Positions 43,942-56,292 of a stretch of 64,000 bases of DNA are shown piece by piece. Under the pieces are notes generated by a model. It saw only the letters and a program-made list of their open reading frames with translations, was not told the origin of the DNA and made no database searches. This stretch comes from Gentiana macrophylla (lineage: Eukaryota; Streptophyta; Magnoliopsida; Gentianales; Gentianaceae), in the NCBI GenBank assembly GCA_026214975.1, contig CM047806.1:50361947-50425946 (forward strand), given 5' to 3'. Made by a program: the position numbers and the translations under genes. How positions within the stretch are numbered: position 1 is the stretch's first letter; every line of letters starts with the position of its first letter.

Positions 43942-45320
43942 CACTACCTCGTCTAGACTTTGATCGATGGTTTGACTGCAGAATGAATGACTTACTAACA
44001 CATAGGGTAAAATCTTTGATAGCTTTCCAAACACGTTTGAACTTCCCGTGGTCGACTTCTTCATCTTTTGATTCTTACGATGACGTTTGGTGGTGGCTCC
44101 CCTCTCCAACTCTTCCATATCCCAACTACACCGCTAGAACTTCTTTAGATCGACCACTACCGTCATCCTCTGAAAATAGGTCGGGTGAGAACTTCGTCAA
44201 ATTATTCGACTTTGTAGCACCACACCCGAGGATATCGAGGAAACGGACAATCAAAGGTTTCTCTTTAGGTTCACCAATATAGTGCTTGCACCTTTGACCA
44301 TTCACTCAAAAGCGGTTGGTCACCATAACCGCGTAGTTCTAAACGCCTCGGGGAATAATTTGGAGAATTTCAAAGGGACCGGACCATCGTGTCCTCGACT
44401 TACCGAGAGCAGATGTGCACTGGAATTATCTGAAGAACTTGTTCCCTACCATGGAATTCTCTCTTCTTAATCTTGGCGTCATGGAGGAGTTTCATCTTAT
44501 CTTTGCTAATCTGGCGCTTTTCGTAGGCACTGAGTGCGGTCGTCCAACACATGCAAGATTGCGTAGTCGATGCTTACCACGAGATTGGGAATCAAAGTTC
44601 GGGAACTTTGTAGCCCAATAAGCTACGTGCTCTAACTTGGTAGGCAGATGACATGGCTTACCATAAACCATTTGATATGGAGATGTACCATGTAGGAGTC
44701 TTATAGGCGGTCTGTATGCACATAGTACATCGTCAACTTCAAACTCCGAGTCTTTCTGTATTTGATTAACCGTTTTGGATTTTCTTAATACTTTGGTTGC
44801 TCCTTTCAACGACCACTAGTCATCGGATGATATGGTGTGCCAGTCTTATAACGAACACCATACTTTTCGAGCACTTTTTCTAGAATTCGGTTGCGAAATG
44901 CGTCCCTTCATCATCGCGATCAAGGCACGTGGACATCCAAACCTCACGAAGATGTTCTTTCTTTAGAAATTTCATGACCGTCTTATGATCATTGTGAGAG
45001 TGGCTTGAGCCTCCACCCATTTCTTCGGCACGTAATCTCATGCAGACTAAGATGTATTTGTTACCACAAGATGATGGGAATGGTCCCATAAAATCGATAC
45101 CCCATACATCAAAGACTTCAGCATTCTAGGATGGGTTTCAAAGGCATGTCAAACGCCTTGTCAAAGTACCGGTTCTTTGGCATCTATCACAAACTTTACA
45201 AAAGCCTGTATCTTTAAAGATCGTAGGCCAATAGAAGCGGGATTGGAAGATCTTAGCAACGGTTTTCCAAGGACCAAAGTGACCTCCGAAGGTGGGTCCA
45301 ACGTGGCAGCCTTTGCTCAA
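43942..45320 (-). pseudogene. pol: Integrase of Athila-like element II, second version
   Basis: Zinc-finger part at 45320-45145 (FGPWKTVAKIFQSRFYWPTI, CKVCDRCQRTGTLTRR) is well preserved. Core [16 protein letters not shown] follows at 45089, then after frame breaks LLHGTSPYQMVYGKPCHLPT and YWATKFPNFDSQS (44690-44590). The C-terminal region and the 3' flank run to the gap. Confidence 0.82.
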
Positions 45321-45689
45321 TAATATCGCCTTTGCTTTCAGTTCTGGAACACATCTTCTAAGAAGACCATCTTTCTGAGATCTTAAAAGATAAGGTTCAT
45401 CCCAAGCGAAGATTTCAAATCAGAGAGAGAACTTTTTTTCTTCTCCGATAGGACAATTCGGATCAAGATATCGGGCATGAAGGTAATTTACAATGGAAGA
45501 ATACCATGAAACATCATGAGGACAACCGTCGATAAGCATAATGTTCTCACAGAGGAAAGTAAAGATCTATATCGTGCGGATCATCCTTTTTCCTCACTTA
45601 GCATTCTCGAACGTGATCGACCACTACGTTTTCACTACCACTTTTTGTCTTTAACTGGACATCAAACTCTTGTAGGGTCGATTATCCCA

Positions 45690-46100
45690 GCGTAAGTAAG
45701 CGGTTTGGCCTCTTTCTTAGTCATCGATAGTTAAGCGGCGTGATCGATCCACACAATCACTTGAGCTCTAACAAGTAACTCTGAAACTTGTCCATAGCAA
45801 AGACTACGACCAATAATTCCTTTTCGTTAGTAGTATAGTTAACTTGAGAAGTATTCAATGTGTGATCGGCGTAATAGATAATTTGGAACTTACCTTTGAT
45901 TCTTTGTCCTAAAAGCGGCACCAATTGCATAGTTTGATGCGTCGCACATAAGCTCAAGGTAGGTTCCGGTCGAGCGATATAAGAATTGGAGCGAGATTAA
46001 GCGGTCCTTAAGCTCCTCAAACGCTTGCTTGCAATCCTCATCAAAAAATTGAACTCAACGTCTTCCTTTAGTAAAGTGGGCGAGGGCTTGGCTATCTTGG
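45690..46100 (-). pseudogene. pol: RNase H of Athila-like element II, second version
   Basis: 45957-45757 reads LCATHQTMQLVPLLGQRIKG, IIYYADHTLNTSQVNYTTNE and KELLVVVFAMDKFQSYLLEL. The YYADHTLN block and the Glu of NEKE are characteristic. The first Asp block (MCDAS) is disturbed, reading LCATHQ in this frame. The segment 45321-45689 between RNase H and the zinc finger is frameshifted. Confidence 0.82.
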
Positions 46101-47220
46101 AGAAGTCTTGAATGAATCTTATAGAAACCAACATGTCCAAGAAAACCTCTCACTTCACGCACATTCTTGGGATAACTCATCTTCGATAGCTTCTACTTTT
46201 GCCCCACTGTCAACTTCTATACCTTTGGCGGAGATCTTGTGGCCAAGAACTATTCCCTCATCAACCATGAAATGGCATTTTTCCCAATTGAGCACTAAGT
46301 TTTTCCGCGATCCGGATAACACTTGGTCAAGGTTGTCAAGACAATCATCAAAGGGTCGACCAAAGACGAAAAATCGTCCATAAAGATTTCCATACACTTT
46401 TCTACTAGCCCGACAAAGATAGCCGACGATACATCGTTGAAATGTAGGCTGGGGCATTACGAGACCAAATGGCATTACCGCTGTGGCGAATGTACCATAT
46501 GAAGCGGTGAAAGTGGTCTTTTCTTGGTCATTTGGATCAATGGGTATTTGAAAGTATCACGAATAACCATCCAGAAGCGGTAGAATGCGTGTCCCACCCA
46601 GGGCGCTCAAGCATCCGGTCAATGAATGGAAGGAAAGTGATCTTTCATGGTTACCTCATTGAGCTTTTGATAATCGTCTGGCACTACGTAACGGTGACAA
46701 GTCTCAATGCTATTTCTCTCTCCTTCTCATTCTTCTCAATCGTAATTCCACCTTTCTTGGGAACTACTGAGTCGGAAACCCATTCACTATCGTGATGGCA
46801 TAGATGATTCCCATGTCCGAGAAGTTTGATGATTTCTTTCTTAACCACCTCTTGCATATGAGGGTTGAGCCTCCTCCTGGGTCATCTAACACATTTCGCA
46901 CCCTCATTAGTCTTGATCTTATGAATACGGATGTCCGGAGATATCCTCGATATATCTTACTTGCCATCCAAAGGCCTTTTCATTTTCTTCAAGACGTTGA
47001 TCAATTTCATTTCCTCTAAACAAGCATGTACTTAGCGGATATAATTAAAGGAAGCTTGTCACCTTCTCTTAGAAACACATACTTAAGATGTTTAGGCAAC
47101 GGCTTCAACACTAAATCTGCAGGGGGGTCTTCTAAACTAGATTTGAGCTCTCCACCTTTCAACTCAACATCGCTGAGTTTACTGAGCGGTCCCACTGCCA
47201 GAGCTTCTCCCTCCAACAGC
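46101..47220 (-). pseudogene. pol: Reverse transcriptase of Athila-like element II, second version
   Basis: LVLKPLPKHLKYVFLREGDK (47125-47066), RLNPHMQ-type text near 46870, and a catalytic stretch at about 46375 that reads IFMDDFFVFG, with both Asp residues present. Downstream LNWEKCHFMVDEGIVLGHKI and SAKGIEVDSG are intact (46300-46220). Frame breaks remain between blocks. Confidence 0.86.
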
Positions 47221-47459
47221 TCATCCTTAATTTCAGCTTCTAACTACTCTAGACTTACCATACCATGATTGTTCAAATTATCAACCAGTCGCTCATACTC
47301 CGTTGCCACATCCATGACTTGCTTTTCCATCAAATCGTCGAAGTCATCAGACGTCTCCTCGATGAAAAAACCGGTTGGAAGACCAGAGGGTACTTGAGTG
47401 AATTTGGAGGCGATATAACTACCTCTTGATCACCCGCGCAGCGTATTGTCACTTCGCCC

Positions 47460-47800
47460 ACCATCGCAGTCAATGAGGGCTCGAGCTTGTAGAAACAGAA
47501 AGGTCTTCCAAGAATCAGGGGACATTTTCATCCTTTTCAATGTCCAGACATACCGATCGGGCAGAAAAGTAAACCTATCGATTTGAACTAGGATGTCCTT
47601 TAGGACTCCGGCGCTTTCTTAGAAGATCTATCGGTAAGTGCAAATTCATGGTAGTGGGTTCTAGAAGATCAATTAAACCATTTGTTTGCACACGGACAAT
47701 GGCATTAGGCTTATAGATGCACCCAGGTCGCACAAAGAGTTAGGGAAGACCAGCCCCCATAACACCGTAAGCACGAACTTTCGGGGTAACCTCTCTTGGT
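47460..47800 (-). pseudogene. pol: Aspartic protease of Athila-like element II, second version
   Basis: Active site at 47743-47715 reads CDLGAS (D-L-G) where the first version has D-T-G. The upstream segment from 47920 gives VEMPKYTKFIKDVVSSKG, the usual lead-in to protease in Athila elements. Confidence 0.72.
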
Positions 47801-48479
47801 TGGTAAGTTTTCGTAATTGATCATTGAACAATCCTCACCAATCAGCCTTTCCATGCGATGACTTCCTTTTGAAGAAACAACATCCTTGATAAATTTTGTA
47901 TACTTAGGCATTTCAACCAAGACATCGATAATGGAAGATTTAACGAGTATTTTTCAAAAGGTTTAGCACATTTTCATACTTCTTATCTTCACTTAAAGGG
48001 ATGTTGCTCTTTCTTGGTGGAAATGGAAGCTTTTGAGATCATTCTCAAAGACTTTCTTTGAGGATGCATTAACAACTTTGTCTTCCAGATCTTTCCACCT
48101 AACGGCTTTTTCAACCTTTTATTGAGTCGTGGGATCGACCTCGACTCACACTTGATTCTTCACTCCTCGAGGATCAGCCCCTGAGGACTTCGACTTTTTC
48201 ACCTCTCAGGATCAGCCACTGAGTGTTCTCTTTGGCCAAGGGAGTGTAGGTGCTCGGCCTTCCCTCGCCTTATCAATGGCGGGGAGGGGCTGAAGTGGTT
48301 TCCTGGTGGGAAGGACCACCAACTTGAGTACCGCTTCTTAGATTCATTGCACCGCCTCCTCTCACCGTATGTAATTGATGGGGACGAGGTCGGTTACATT
48401 GGCCATTGTTCAAGTCGGTTTGAGCAACTTGGCCGCCACTTGGGATTTTCTCAGTGAAGCTGGGCGGTTGCCACAGCGG

Positions 48480-49760
48480 TCGAGAAGCTAACTGTTCAGA
48501 TAACTACCCGATTTGCCTCTCGAGATTTTCATTGATCTATTTTGCTCCTCCTAAAGGAATCCCATTGAGCTTTAATGTCACTTGAGTACGAGGGCCTTGA
48601 GAGTTTTGGAAATTTTGAGCATAGGATTGTTGGGCGACTTTGAGCAGCAGGATTAGAATTGGCGGGCCAAGTCGAGTTGAATCTTTGAGTAGGATTGGAA
48701 AATTTTGAGTTTTGGTTACGATTAAAACCAGGGTTTCTATTGAAATTTTGATTCAATTAAAATTGAATTAGGATTGAAACTAGAAGATTGATTAAACCCA
48801 TGGCTTTGAAATTATTACGGCGAAACTTGATTAAACCTTTGGTTGTTACCGCCATAGAATGCATTCACCGACGTCGTCCGTTCATGGGGACGAAATTTAG
48901 ATGTGTGCCCCACCTCGTCTGAATTACGACATGTGACTTGATTACTTATCCATAATCATGAACAACATTCACTTGATAAGGTGCAGGGAGTTAAATTGAC
49001 ATGGCCATTCATATGGCGGTCGGCAACGATTTTAGCGGTCTGAGAACTGAGGGTTCTGCATAAAAACAGTTTGATTTACGGATTTGAAACTTGAGATGCC
49101 ATGCCATCTGCGCAGCATGGCGATCAAACTTTGCATGTTTACCTCCTCTACCTTAGGAGGAGGAGGAGGAGGTGCTTGAATGGCTTGATAAGAGGCGTGA
49201 GTTGTACTTTGCATTGTCCTCAAGCAAAGGTGCCCATCCTCATCGAGCGTTTTCTTTAAACGCCCACACGGATGAACTATTGACCATGCCTTTCGTAAGC
49301 TCGGTCAATCCACTAAAGAATGTGTTGACTTGCCTCTGCGAGGCAAGCCGTGTGAGGACACTTTCTAAGCGAGAGATTTGAATCTTTTCCAACAATCGAA
49401 GAAGGATTCATTCTCTTTACGGTAGAAAGTGAAAATCTCGTTCAAACACAGAGTGCATTTATGAAGGTGGGAAGTATTGACTCAAGAACTCATTTTGAGT
49501 TCGGCCAGTGTGTTAATTGATTCGAGAGGAGAGAAGTATACCACTCCTTCGCTTCTCCCTTTAGAGAAAATGGAAAAGTTTCGGATTTGATTGCATCCTC
49601 ACTTACTCCTTGGATGCGTGTGGTGCCGCATATCTCCAGAATGTATGCAAGTGAGTGTGTGGATTCTCAGACCGGTAACCGTGGAAAATAGATGCATCTT
49701 TGCTTCATCCGAATAAGTCCCGGCCTTAGCTCGAAGGTGCATGCGGTGATGGTTTGGAAT
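48480..49760 (-). pseudogene. gag: gag of Athila-like element II, second version
   Basis: QAPPPPPPKVEEVN is at 49190-49150 and the NQNFNRNPGFNRNQNSKFSN segment at 48753-48694. Capsid-core pieces at 49440-49260 are in mixed frames. It is collinear with 36300-37600. The segment between gag and protease (47801-48479) is frameshifted linker. Confidence 0.76.
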
Positions 49761-50578
49761 GACAATAGCCGGGTTGGCTCGTGATCTGCGCCGAGGTATG
49801 GCGTGAGTGCGCCAGCATCGTCTATCATTAAGCGACCATTATTACAAAATCAGTGATTTCCTTGGCTAAGCGATCCTCAAGATCTTGCTCGGCTCTGTCT
49901 GCGCGAAACCATGAGCGGAAATTCCGCTGTTTGGCGGACTACAGTTCGCTCGAGTCGAGGGTGTATAGTAACGGTCCCTTTTGACTCCGAGTTTGCATAA
50001 ACGGACCAAAAACAAGTGAAAGCAACCTAAAGACTAAGAAATTAAAAGCCTAACTAAAAATTAAAGCCTAAGAAAAGAAAAGAAAGGGAAGGAAGAAAAA
50101 AAAAAAAGCGAGATTATTAAGGGCAAAGATAAAGCGAGGCGGGCGTCAAAGGTTTGGGCGGGCGTCCGCATAACTTTGGGATTGGGCGGGCGTTCGGTTG
50201 CCCAACCGCTCATCGGTCTTGAGAAAACTTGAGCAGGCGTCCAGATTTTATGGGCCTTTCGTCTAAGTGGGGAAACGATACGAGATTGGAAATTTTCCAG
50301 GCGGACGGCGTCGAGGATCCCCAGGCGCCCGTTTGGTAGCGGGAAAACTAGAACGAGGCGAAAATTTGCGAGAAGCGAAGAATAGGAAGCGGAAAAATAG
50401 AAAAGAAGAAAACTAATCACAAGGGAAAGAAGAAACTTAAACCCTAAACTTAAAACCTAATATCCTAATAACCTAACGATTATCAACTAACACAAGAATA
50501 AAAGCGAAATAAAAACAAGAAACATGAAAAACAAAAACTAGACAACCGTCCGGTTCCCGGCAACGGCGCCAAAAACTT
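49761..50578 (-). other. Leader and primer binding site of Athila-like element II, second version
   Basis: The motif-rich leader at 50130-50340 reads GGGCGGGCGTCC-like where the first version reads GACGGGCGCCC. The tRNA-Asp primer site is the reverse complement of 50556-50571. The ORF at 50061-50420 is a low-complexity frame in the leader. Confidence 0.7.
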
Positions 50579-52110
50579 ATCCGCAGTTTTATTAACAAAG
50601 CAAACAAGTAATAAATATTTATAAATCGGTTTCCCTCAAGTATAAGGATCGTAGTATAGAGGTTGATACCGAGTCGATCTTACGGGGAGGCGGTGATTGC
50701 TAACCACTAGTTTTTGTCTAACTAAATTATGTCACGAAAAACTAATCTATCTGACGGATAAAAGTAAACTAAACTGAAATAAACTTAACTAAAGCGTAAA
50801 GCTGGAATGAAGATATGATCTAAAGCCGGAAAGATACGGGTTGCGAACTATTAAACTAAAGCTAAACCTAGTATGCAATAAAGGAAATTGATTAACTAAA
50901 CAATTCAAGTTCTAAGGGATTATTCAAATTATAACGAGCAAACGAGCAATTGATCCACCTATCCTATCAACATTCAATTCCAATTCAGATTATTTCGTGA
51001 TCTCTAACCAAGTTGTGATTCATCTCATCTAAAGTCACGAACCCTAATTCCTTAGATAGTTCATCTATTAATCTACATCTTTCGATCTAAGATTAACGCC
51101 TCTTCTAACCAAAGATGTAAACTTTAACATTTTTAATCTAGAAATCTAACCTATTAACTCTCGTTATATAGTTCAAATAACTATTCTTTTATCATGGTGA
51201 TCTAACGTTTAGATGATTTTCATCAAAAATAAACAATCAACAAACAACGATCTTTCGATATGAATTGCGATAAACATCATAAACATGATAAAAGAAACAA
51301 CTTGAATTAGAAACTCACAAAATAATCAAGAACGGAACCGAATTGTTGAGTTGGGCGGCTTCTAGCGCTCGTTCAAGGCTTTTAGCCTCTAAGCATCCTC
51401 TTGAAACTTGGAATTGTTTGAATAAAAGTGCATAAAAGAATCTAAGAGAAAAGCTGTTTGTAAACTAACGAAAATCGTGACCTAAAGCCGCCCCACAAGA
51501 TTAGGGTTTTGAGTATTATGTAATTGGTATCTCATATGTGGGGAAAACAATTTGCTATATATAGAGTTTAAATTCGGTTTCACTAAGTCGGCCGCTGGAC
51601 GCCCGTCCAGCCTTGTGAACGCCCGTCCAGGTAGATCTGGACTTGTTTCAGACGCCCGTTCATACCGCGTCAAAACTCTCCGTATCAAAATCGCACCTCC
51701 GGACGCTTGTTCACTCTATCAAGCGCCCGTCCACTCACGGAGCGGGACACGGACGCTTCGTCCAATGTGATCGAATTTTGATTTCTTGATCTTTATCTCT
51801 TTTTCTCTATCCCGTTTCCTTCATTATCTCTTTTATCATCAATTAGCTCGAACTTAATCAACTTTTGATCATCTTTTGAGCCTCAAACATGTATCTATAA
51901 CACATAAAAACATCGCAAAATGTAATAATGTCCAATTAAATATAAATTCATCAATAAAGCGCATAAATTGACTAATTTTGCGATTAACTTATTAAAAACA
52001 CCACATGCTCGATATTTCCATCTAAACACTTATTTCTTATGCAAATTATACAAATATGAGGGAATTATCATAAAATATATCCTTATAAAGCGTATAAAAT
52101 CACCTTAACA
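50579..52110 (-). repeat. 5' LTR of Athila-like element II, second version
   Basis: 1532 bp, starting TGTTAAGGTG on the minus strand at 52110. TATA-like CTATATATAG is at 51555-51564, with GGACGCCCGTCC motifs at 51597-51750 upstream of it on this strand. Downstream on the plus strand, GATCAACTCG resumes the Sirevirus LTR. Confidence 0.9.
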
Positions 52111-52670
52111 GATCAACTCGAATTGAGCTACAAATCTACATTAAGCCTTGATATTGATACCACTTTGTGAATCAATTCACACCGGTTTCTGAGACAATAG
52201 AATCGGATCGTCGAGAAGGAATTGCACCATTTGGGATAGATCTTTGAAGGATTTGTTCACAAAGATCAGTGTTGAAGGCCGAGTCTTTGAAGCTTTGTGG
52301 CCAGGAGTTATAGTCATGGAGATTGTAAAGCTTGTGTAGCCAAGGACAATCATACTATTGTATTAGTGAAAAACAATAGTGAAATTCCTTCAATCATCAT
52401 AGGAGAAGAGTGGATTAAGGGATTACACCACCTGAATCACTAATCACCATTGTGTTCATTTACTTACTACACTTTACTTTCTGACATTTTTTACTTCTTT
52501 ATATATATACTCTATGTGTGTTTAATCTACTTTGGAACAACTTTTAGAAAGGACATATTGCCCAAAAGCTACTTACTACCCAAAAGCTTTTAAAACAACT
52601 AAAGTTTTGAAACTCCAATATAGTCATTCACCCATGACAATATTCACACCTTCTCTGCAGGACCAACGAT
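52111..52670 (+). repeat. Sirevirus 5' LTR, right part, second version
   Basis: Counterpart of 39895-40453, followed by the altered Met-type primer site AGGTATCGGAGC at 52671-52682. Confidence 0.82.
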
Positions 52671-52797
52671 AGGTATCGGAGCGGTGTTCTAGTATCGAGA
52701 ACATGTCGGATCGATTTACAGTAACAAGCGAGATCACATACTTTCAAAGTAGTTTTCAAATATGTGTTTTATAAATATACATCTTTTATGCGTGAAA

Positions 52798-53699
52798 ATG
52801 GACTCTTCAAATTTCATGTCTAAAGTGCATGTATTAAATGTTAACAATTTTGAAGAATATTGAATAAGAATGTTATCTCATCTTGAAGCAACTCATGAAG
52901 AGATCTTTGGATGTTATTAATGATAGCCCAATCAAGACCATGTGATTATGATAGCCGCAGTGCGAGATCAAGGAAAAGAAATAGATAAGCTAAAGAAGGA
53001 TTGGACCAAAGATGATAGAAGAGGCAAATCTTGATTTTGTTGCAATTAAAGACTCTGTACAACAATATGTTCACGAGGATCAAAGACTACAAAACAACAA
53101 AGAAGATGTGGGACAAATTGGCACTTATCAATGTAAGATCGAGGCGAGTCAAAAAACAAATTATGCTGTTCTTAAGCAGAAATTTGAGAAATTTCAAAAT
53201 GAAATTTGGTGAATCCATTGATCAAATGGATAATAGATTCTCGAGGCATAATCAATGAACTACTGACAGCTGGGACATACATATCCACAAAATGAAGTTA
53301 GTCTAAAAATCTTGAGAGGTCTATACGAAAGATGGAAGATCATCACATCGAGTACTCGATGGCATAAAAGATCTTGCAAAAACCAACACCTTGACACGAT
53401 ATCTCAATTAAAATCTCATGAATTTGAGTTAAATAGTGAAGGCGGTGTACCAATTTGAGCCACACAAGGCGGTGCACTAGTTTCACCCCAGCAAAGCAAA
53501 GCAGCTGACTTAACCAGCAAAGAGACTCAAGAACTAAATGAGCAAATTAGTTTCTTGATCAAACATTTTGATAGATTAAAGAAGAAGCAATATAAAGAAA
53601 GTTCTTCATCAAACAGAAGTCAAATTCAAGCAAAGCCATGAAGAAAATAGATGATGAATACTGGATGCTTCAATTGCAAAAATAATGGACACTTCAAAA
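52798..53699 (+). pseudogene. gag: Sirevirus gag, second version
   Basis: Same protein as at 40578, beginning MDSSNFMSKVHVLNVNNFEE with the same TGA after EEY. LLQLKTLYNNMFTRIKDYKT and FGESIDQMDNRFS are in one frame, and the knuckle CFNCKNNGHFKIC is at 53668-53706, followed by a stop. Frame breaks fall at different places from the first version. Confidence 0.85.
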
Positions 53700-54860
53700 T
53701 TTGTTGAATTCAAGCTTTTGATGGACCCAAAGTCACTTTTGGAGGCAAAAAAAACCCGGAAAGATTAAGAGGAAAGAACCATGAAGAAGAACAACTTGAA
53801 GATTTAGAGCGTGGCATATGTCAAGGGTTGAATTTCAATCTTCTAGCGTTAGTCAGTGCGTGACAAAGGCTGCAATGTACACTTCAACAAAGAAGGATAC
53901 AAAGTGATTGACAATCAAACCAACATGGTTGTACTTGCGGGAAAAGAGAAGAGAACATGTATGTGGCGAATTTGGAAGGCAGAAAAGCGAAACATATGCG
54001 CTTGTCAAGAACAAACAATCACCTATTTGGATTTAGCACAGGAAAAGTGAATCATCTAAATTTCAAGACCATCAACAAGATGTCAAAGAATAAGCTAGTG
54101 AAGGCTTACTTGACATCACACTCAAGAAGGAAAATCTCTGTGATGCATGTCAGAAAGGGAAACATATCAAAAGTTCTTTCAAGTCAAAGCCACACCAATC
54201 AACAACAAGGATCTTACATCTAATACATGTGGACCTTTTTGGACCAGTCACACCAGTGTGTATAAGTGGAAAGAAGTATAGTCTAGTAGTGGTTGATGAC
54301 TTTTCAAAGTTCACCTGGACTCTTTTCATGAACAAGAAAAGAGAAACACTCAAGAAACTACCAAACTTACTAAGAAGAATTCAAAATGAAAAGGAATTGA
54401 AGATCATCAAGATAAGGTCAGATAAAGGCACAGAATTCCTGAATGATGTAATCAGAACTTACTGTGAAGAAAATTGTGTACTACATCAACTATCAGCAGC
54501 AGGAACTCCACAACAAAATGAAGTAGCAGAAAAAATAAATAGAACACTCAAGGAAGCTGTCAGAACCATGAGAGCAGAAGCAATCTTACCAAATAGGTCT
54601 TGGGCTGAAGCAGCAAACACAACATCTTATACTCAAAATAGATCCATCACTAATAAACATCAGGGAAAAACACCGTATGAAATATGTAATGGAAGAAAAC
54701 CTAACATATCTCATTTACACATGTTTGGGTCTAAATGTTTTTTTAAGCAGGAATCAAGCATTTGCACACTTTTGATGAAAAAGGCGATGAAGCAATATTC
54801 ATAGGATATTCGAGATACCAGACAAGGCTTTGAGTACTAAACAAGAGAACTTTGGTGATT
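53700..54860 (+). pseudogene. pol: Sirevirus integrase region, second version (core open)
   Basis: The GAG-pre-integrase part (FKTINKMSKNKLVKAYLTSH) is shifted, but 54229-54804 is open for 191 codons. It begins MDLFGPVTPVCISGKKYSLV (first catalytic Asp), then KIIKIRSDKGTEFLNDVIRT and AAGTPQQNEVAEKINRTLKE. The Asp of RSDKG and the Glu of VAEK are separated by 35 residues, the DDx35E signature. NISHLHMFGSKCFFK ends the core. This is the best-preserved enzyme domain in the window. Confidence 0.9.
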
Positions 54861-56292
54861 GAAGAATCAATTTAAGTAGTGTTTGATGAACCAAACTAGT
54901 GGTGTAGATTTACACACTAATGAAAAAGAAGCTACACAAAAACAAGTCTACATGGATACAACAGTACTAGCTACAATTCTAAATCACTCTTTTGATAATC
55001 AAGATGAAGTACCCATTTACAACTACATGTGAGCCACCAACACAAACTCAAGAAGTTGATACAAAAGTAGGAACAGTAGAAGAACCAGAACAAGCACAAC
55101 TTCAACCTGACTTAAATTGGCTCAGCGATCATCCAGAAGAACAAGTCATTGGAGATGTTCATACAGGTGTTAGAAACAGAAGACAATTGGAAAGCATGCT
55201 AACTTGTTTTCTGTCACAGGTGAAACCCAAAACAATAGATAATGCAATCCAAGTTACTGATTGGATTACATCCATGCAATTAGAACTCAATGAATTTGAG
55301 AGAAATGAGGTATGTGAACTTATTGATAGACCAGACATGGACAACATCATTGGAACAAAATGGGTGTTTAGAAACAAGATGGATGAACAAGGAGCAATTA
55401 TCAGAAACAAAACAAGACTCGTAGCAAAAGGATACTCTCAAGCAGAAGGCATAGATTATGATGAAACCTTTACATCAGTAGCAAGATTGGAAGCAATCAG
55501 ACTCTTTCTAACTTTTGCAGCTCATAAGGACTTCAAAGTCTATCAGGTTGATGTAAAAGTGCATTTCTAAATGGACTCTTGGAAGAAGAAGTGTATGTGG
55601 ACAACCAAGCTGGTTTTGGATCAAGGGAAAGAAAAGGTATCTGAGCTCAAAAAGGCACTATATGGACTCAAGCAGGATTTTCTGACCTAGTATGAGAGAC
55701 CTTTGTAACAATTCACGATTAACAATGGATTGAAAAGGACCATTATCAAAACTCTTTTCAAACTAGAAGATGGAACAAGCACCTTGCTAGTTTAGATCTA
55801 TGTAGATGAAATCATTTTTGGATCAGAAGATGAAAAGTTGTGTGAAAAGTTACAAATCTGATGAAAAGCAAATTTCAAATTAGTATGATGGGAGAATTCA
55901 ACTACTTCCTTGGATTACAAGTTAAATAGATGAAAGATGGGATCTTCATCAATCAAGCGAAGTATATAAAAGTCTTAATCAACAAGTATGGTATGGACAC
56001 AAGTGGAACTTCTAGAACACCTATGTGTGCAAGAATTATACTTGGAAATGATGAAAATGGGAAGGATGTTGATCAAAAGTTATACAGAGGAATTATTGGA
56101 TCTCCACTCTACTTAACTGCAAGCAAACCTGATATAGCATTTGCAGTAAGAGTTTGTGCAAGATTTCAAGCTCAACCAAATGAATCTCATTTGTTAGCAG
56201 CTAAGAGAATCATCAAATATTTTAAGCACACAATTAATGTAGAATTTGGTATCCAAAGATGGTGGATTCAAATTGATATCTTATTGATTTAG
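54861..56292 (+). pseudogene. pol: Sirevirus reverse transcriptase, second version
   Basis: An open stretch at 54992-55570 covers the hinge and fingers: [69 protein letters not shown]. One base is missing near 55560, just where the first version has a different small deletion. The catalytic box reads YVDE (55798-55809) in both versions, not YVDD. FQISMMGEFNYFLGLQVK and the end of the domain, PLYLTASKPDIAFAVRVCAR, are clear (55930-56292). Confidence 0.9.

Larger units (their letters stand above)
43942..52110 (-). mobile_element. Athila-like element II, second assembled version (truncated by gap)
   Basis: Same order as 31802-39894 on the minus strand, starting at the gap edge inside the 3' region and ending with the LTR at 52110. 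It is collinear with the first version throughout, with many small mismatches and indels. The env-position ORF and internal promoter are not included because they lie left of 31802. Confidence 0.88.

Noticed and set aside
43725..44282. Open frame of 185 codons across the N gap
   Set aside because: It joins Sirevirus RT to antisense Athila sequence through undefined bases and has no biological meaning.
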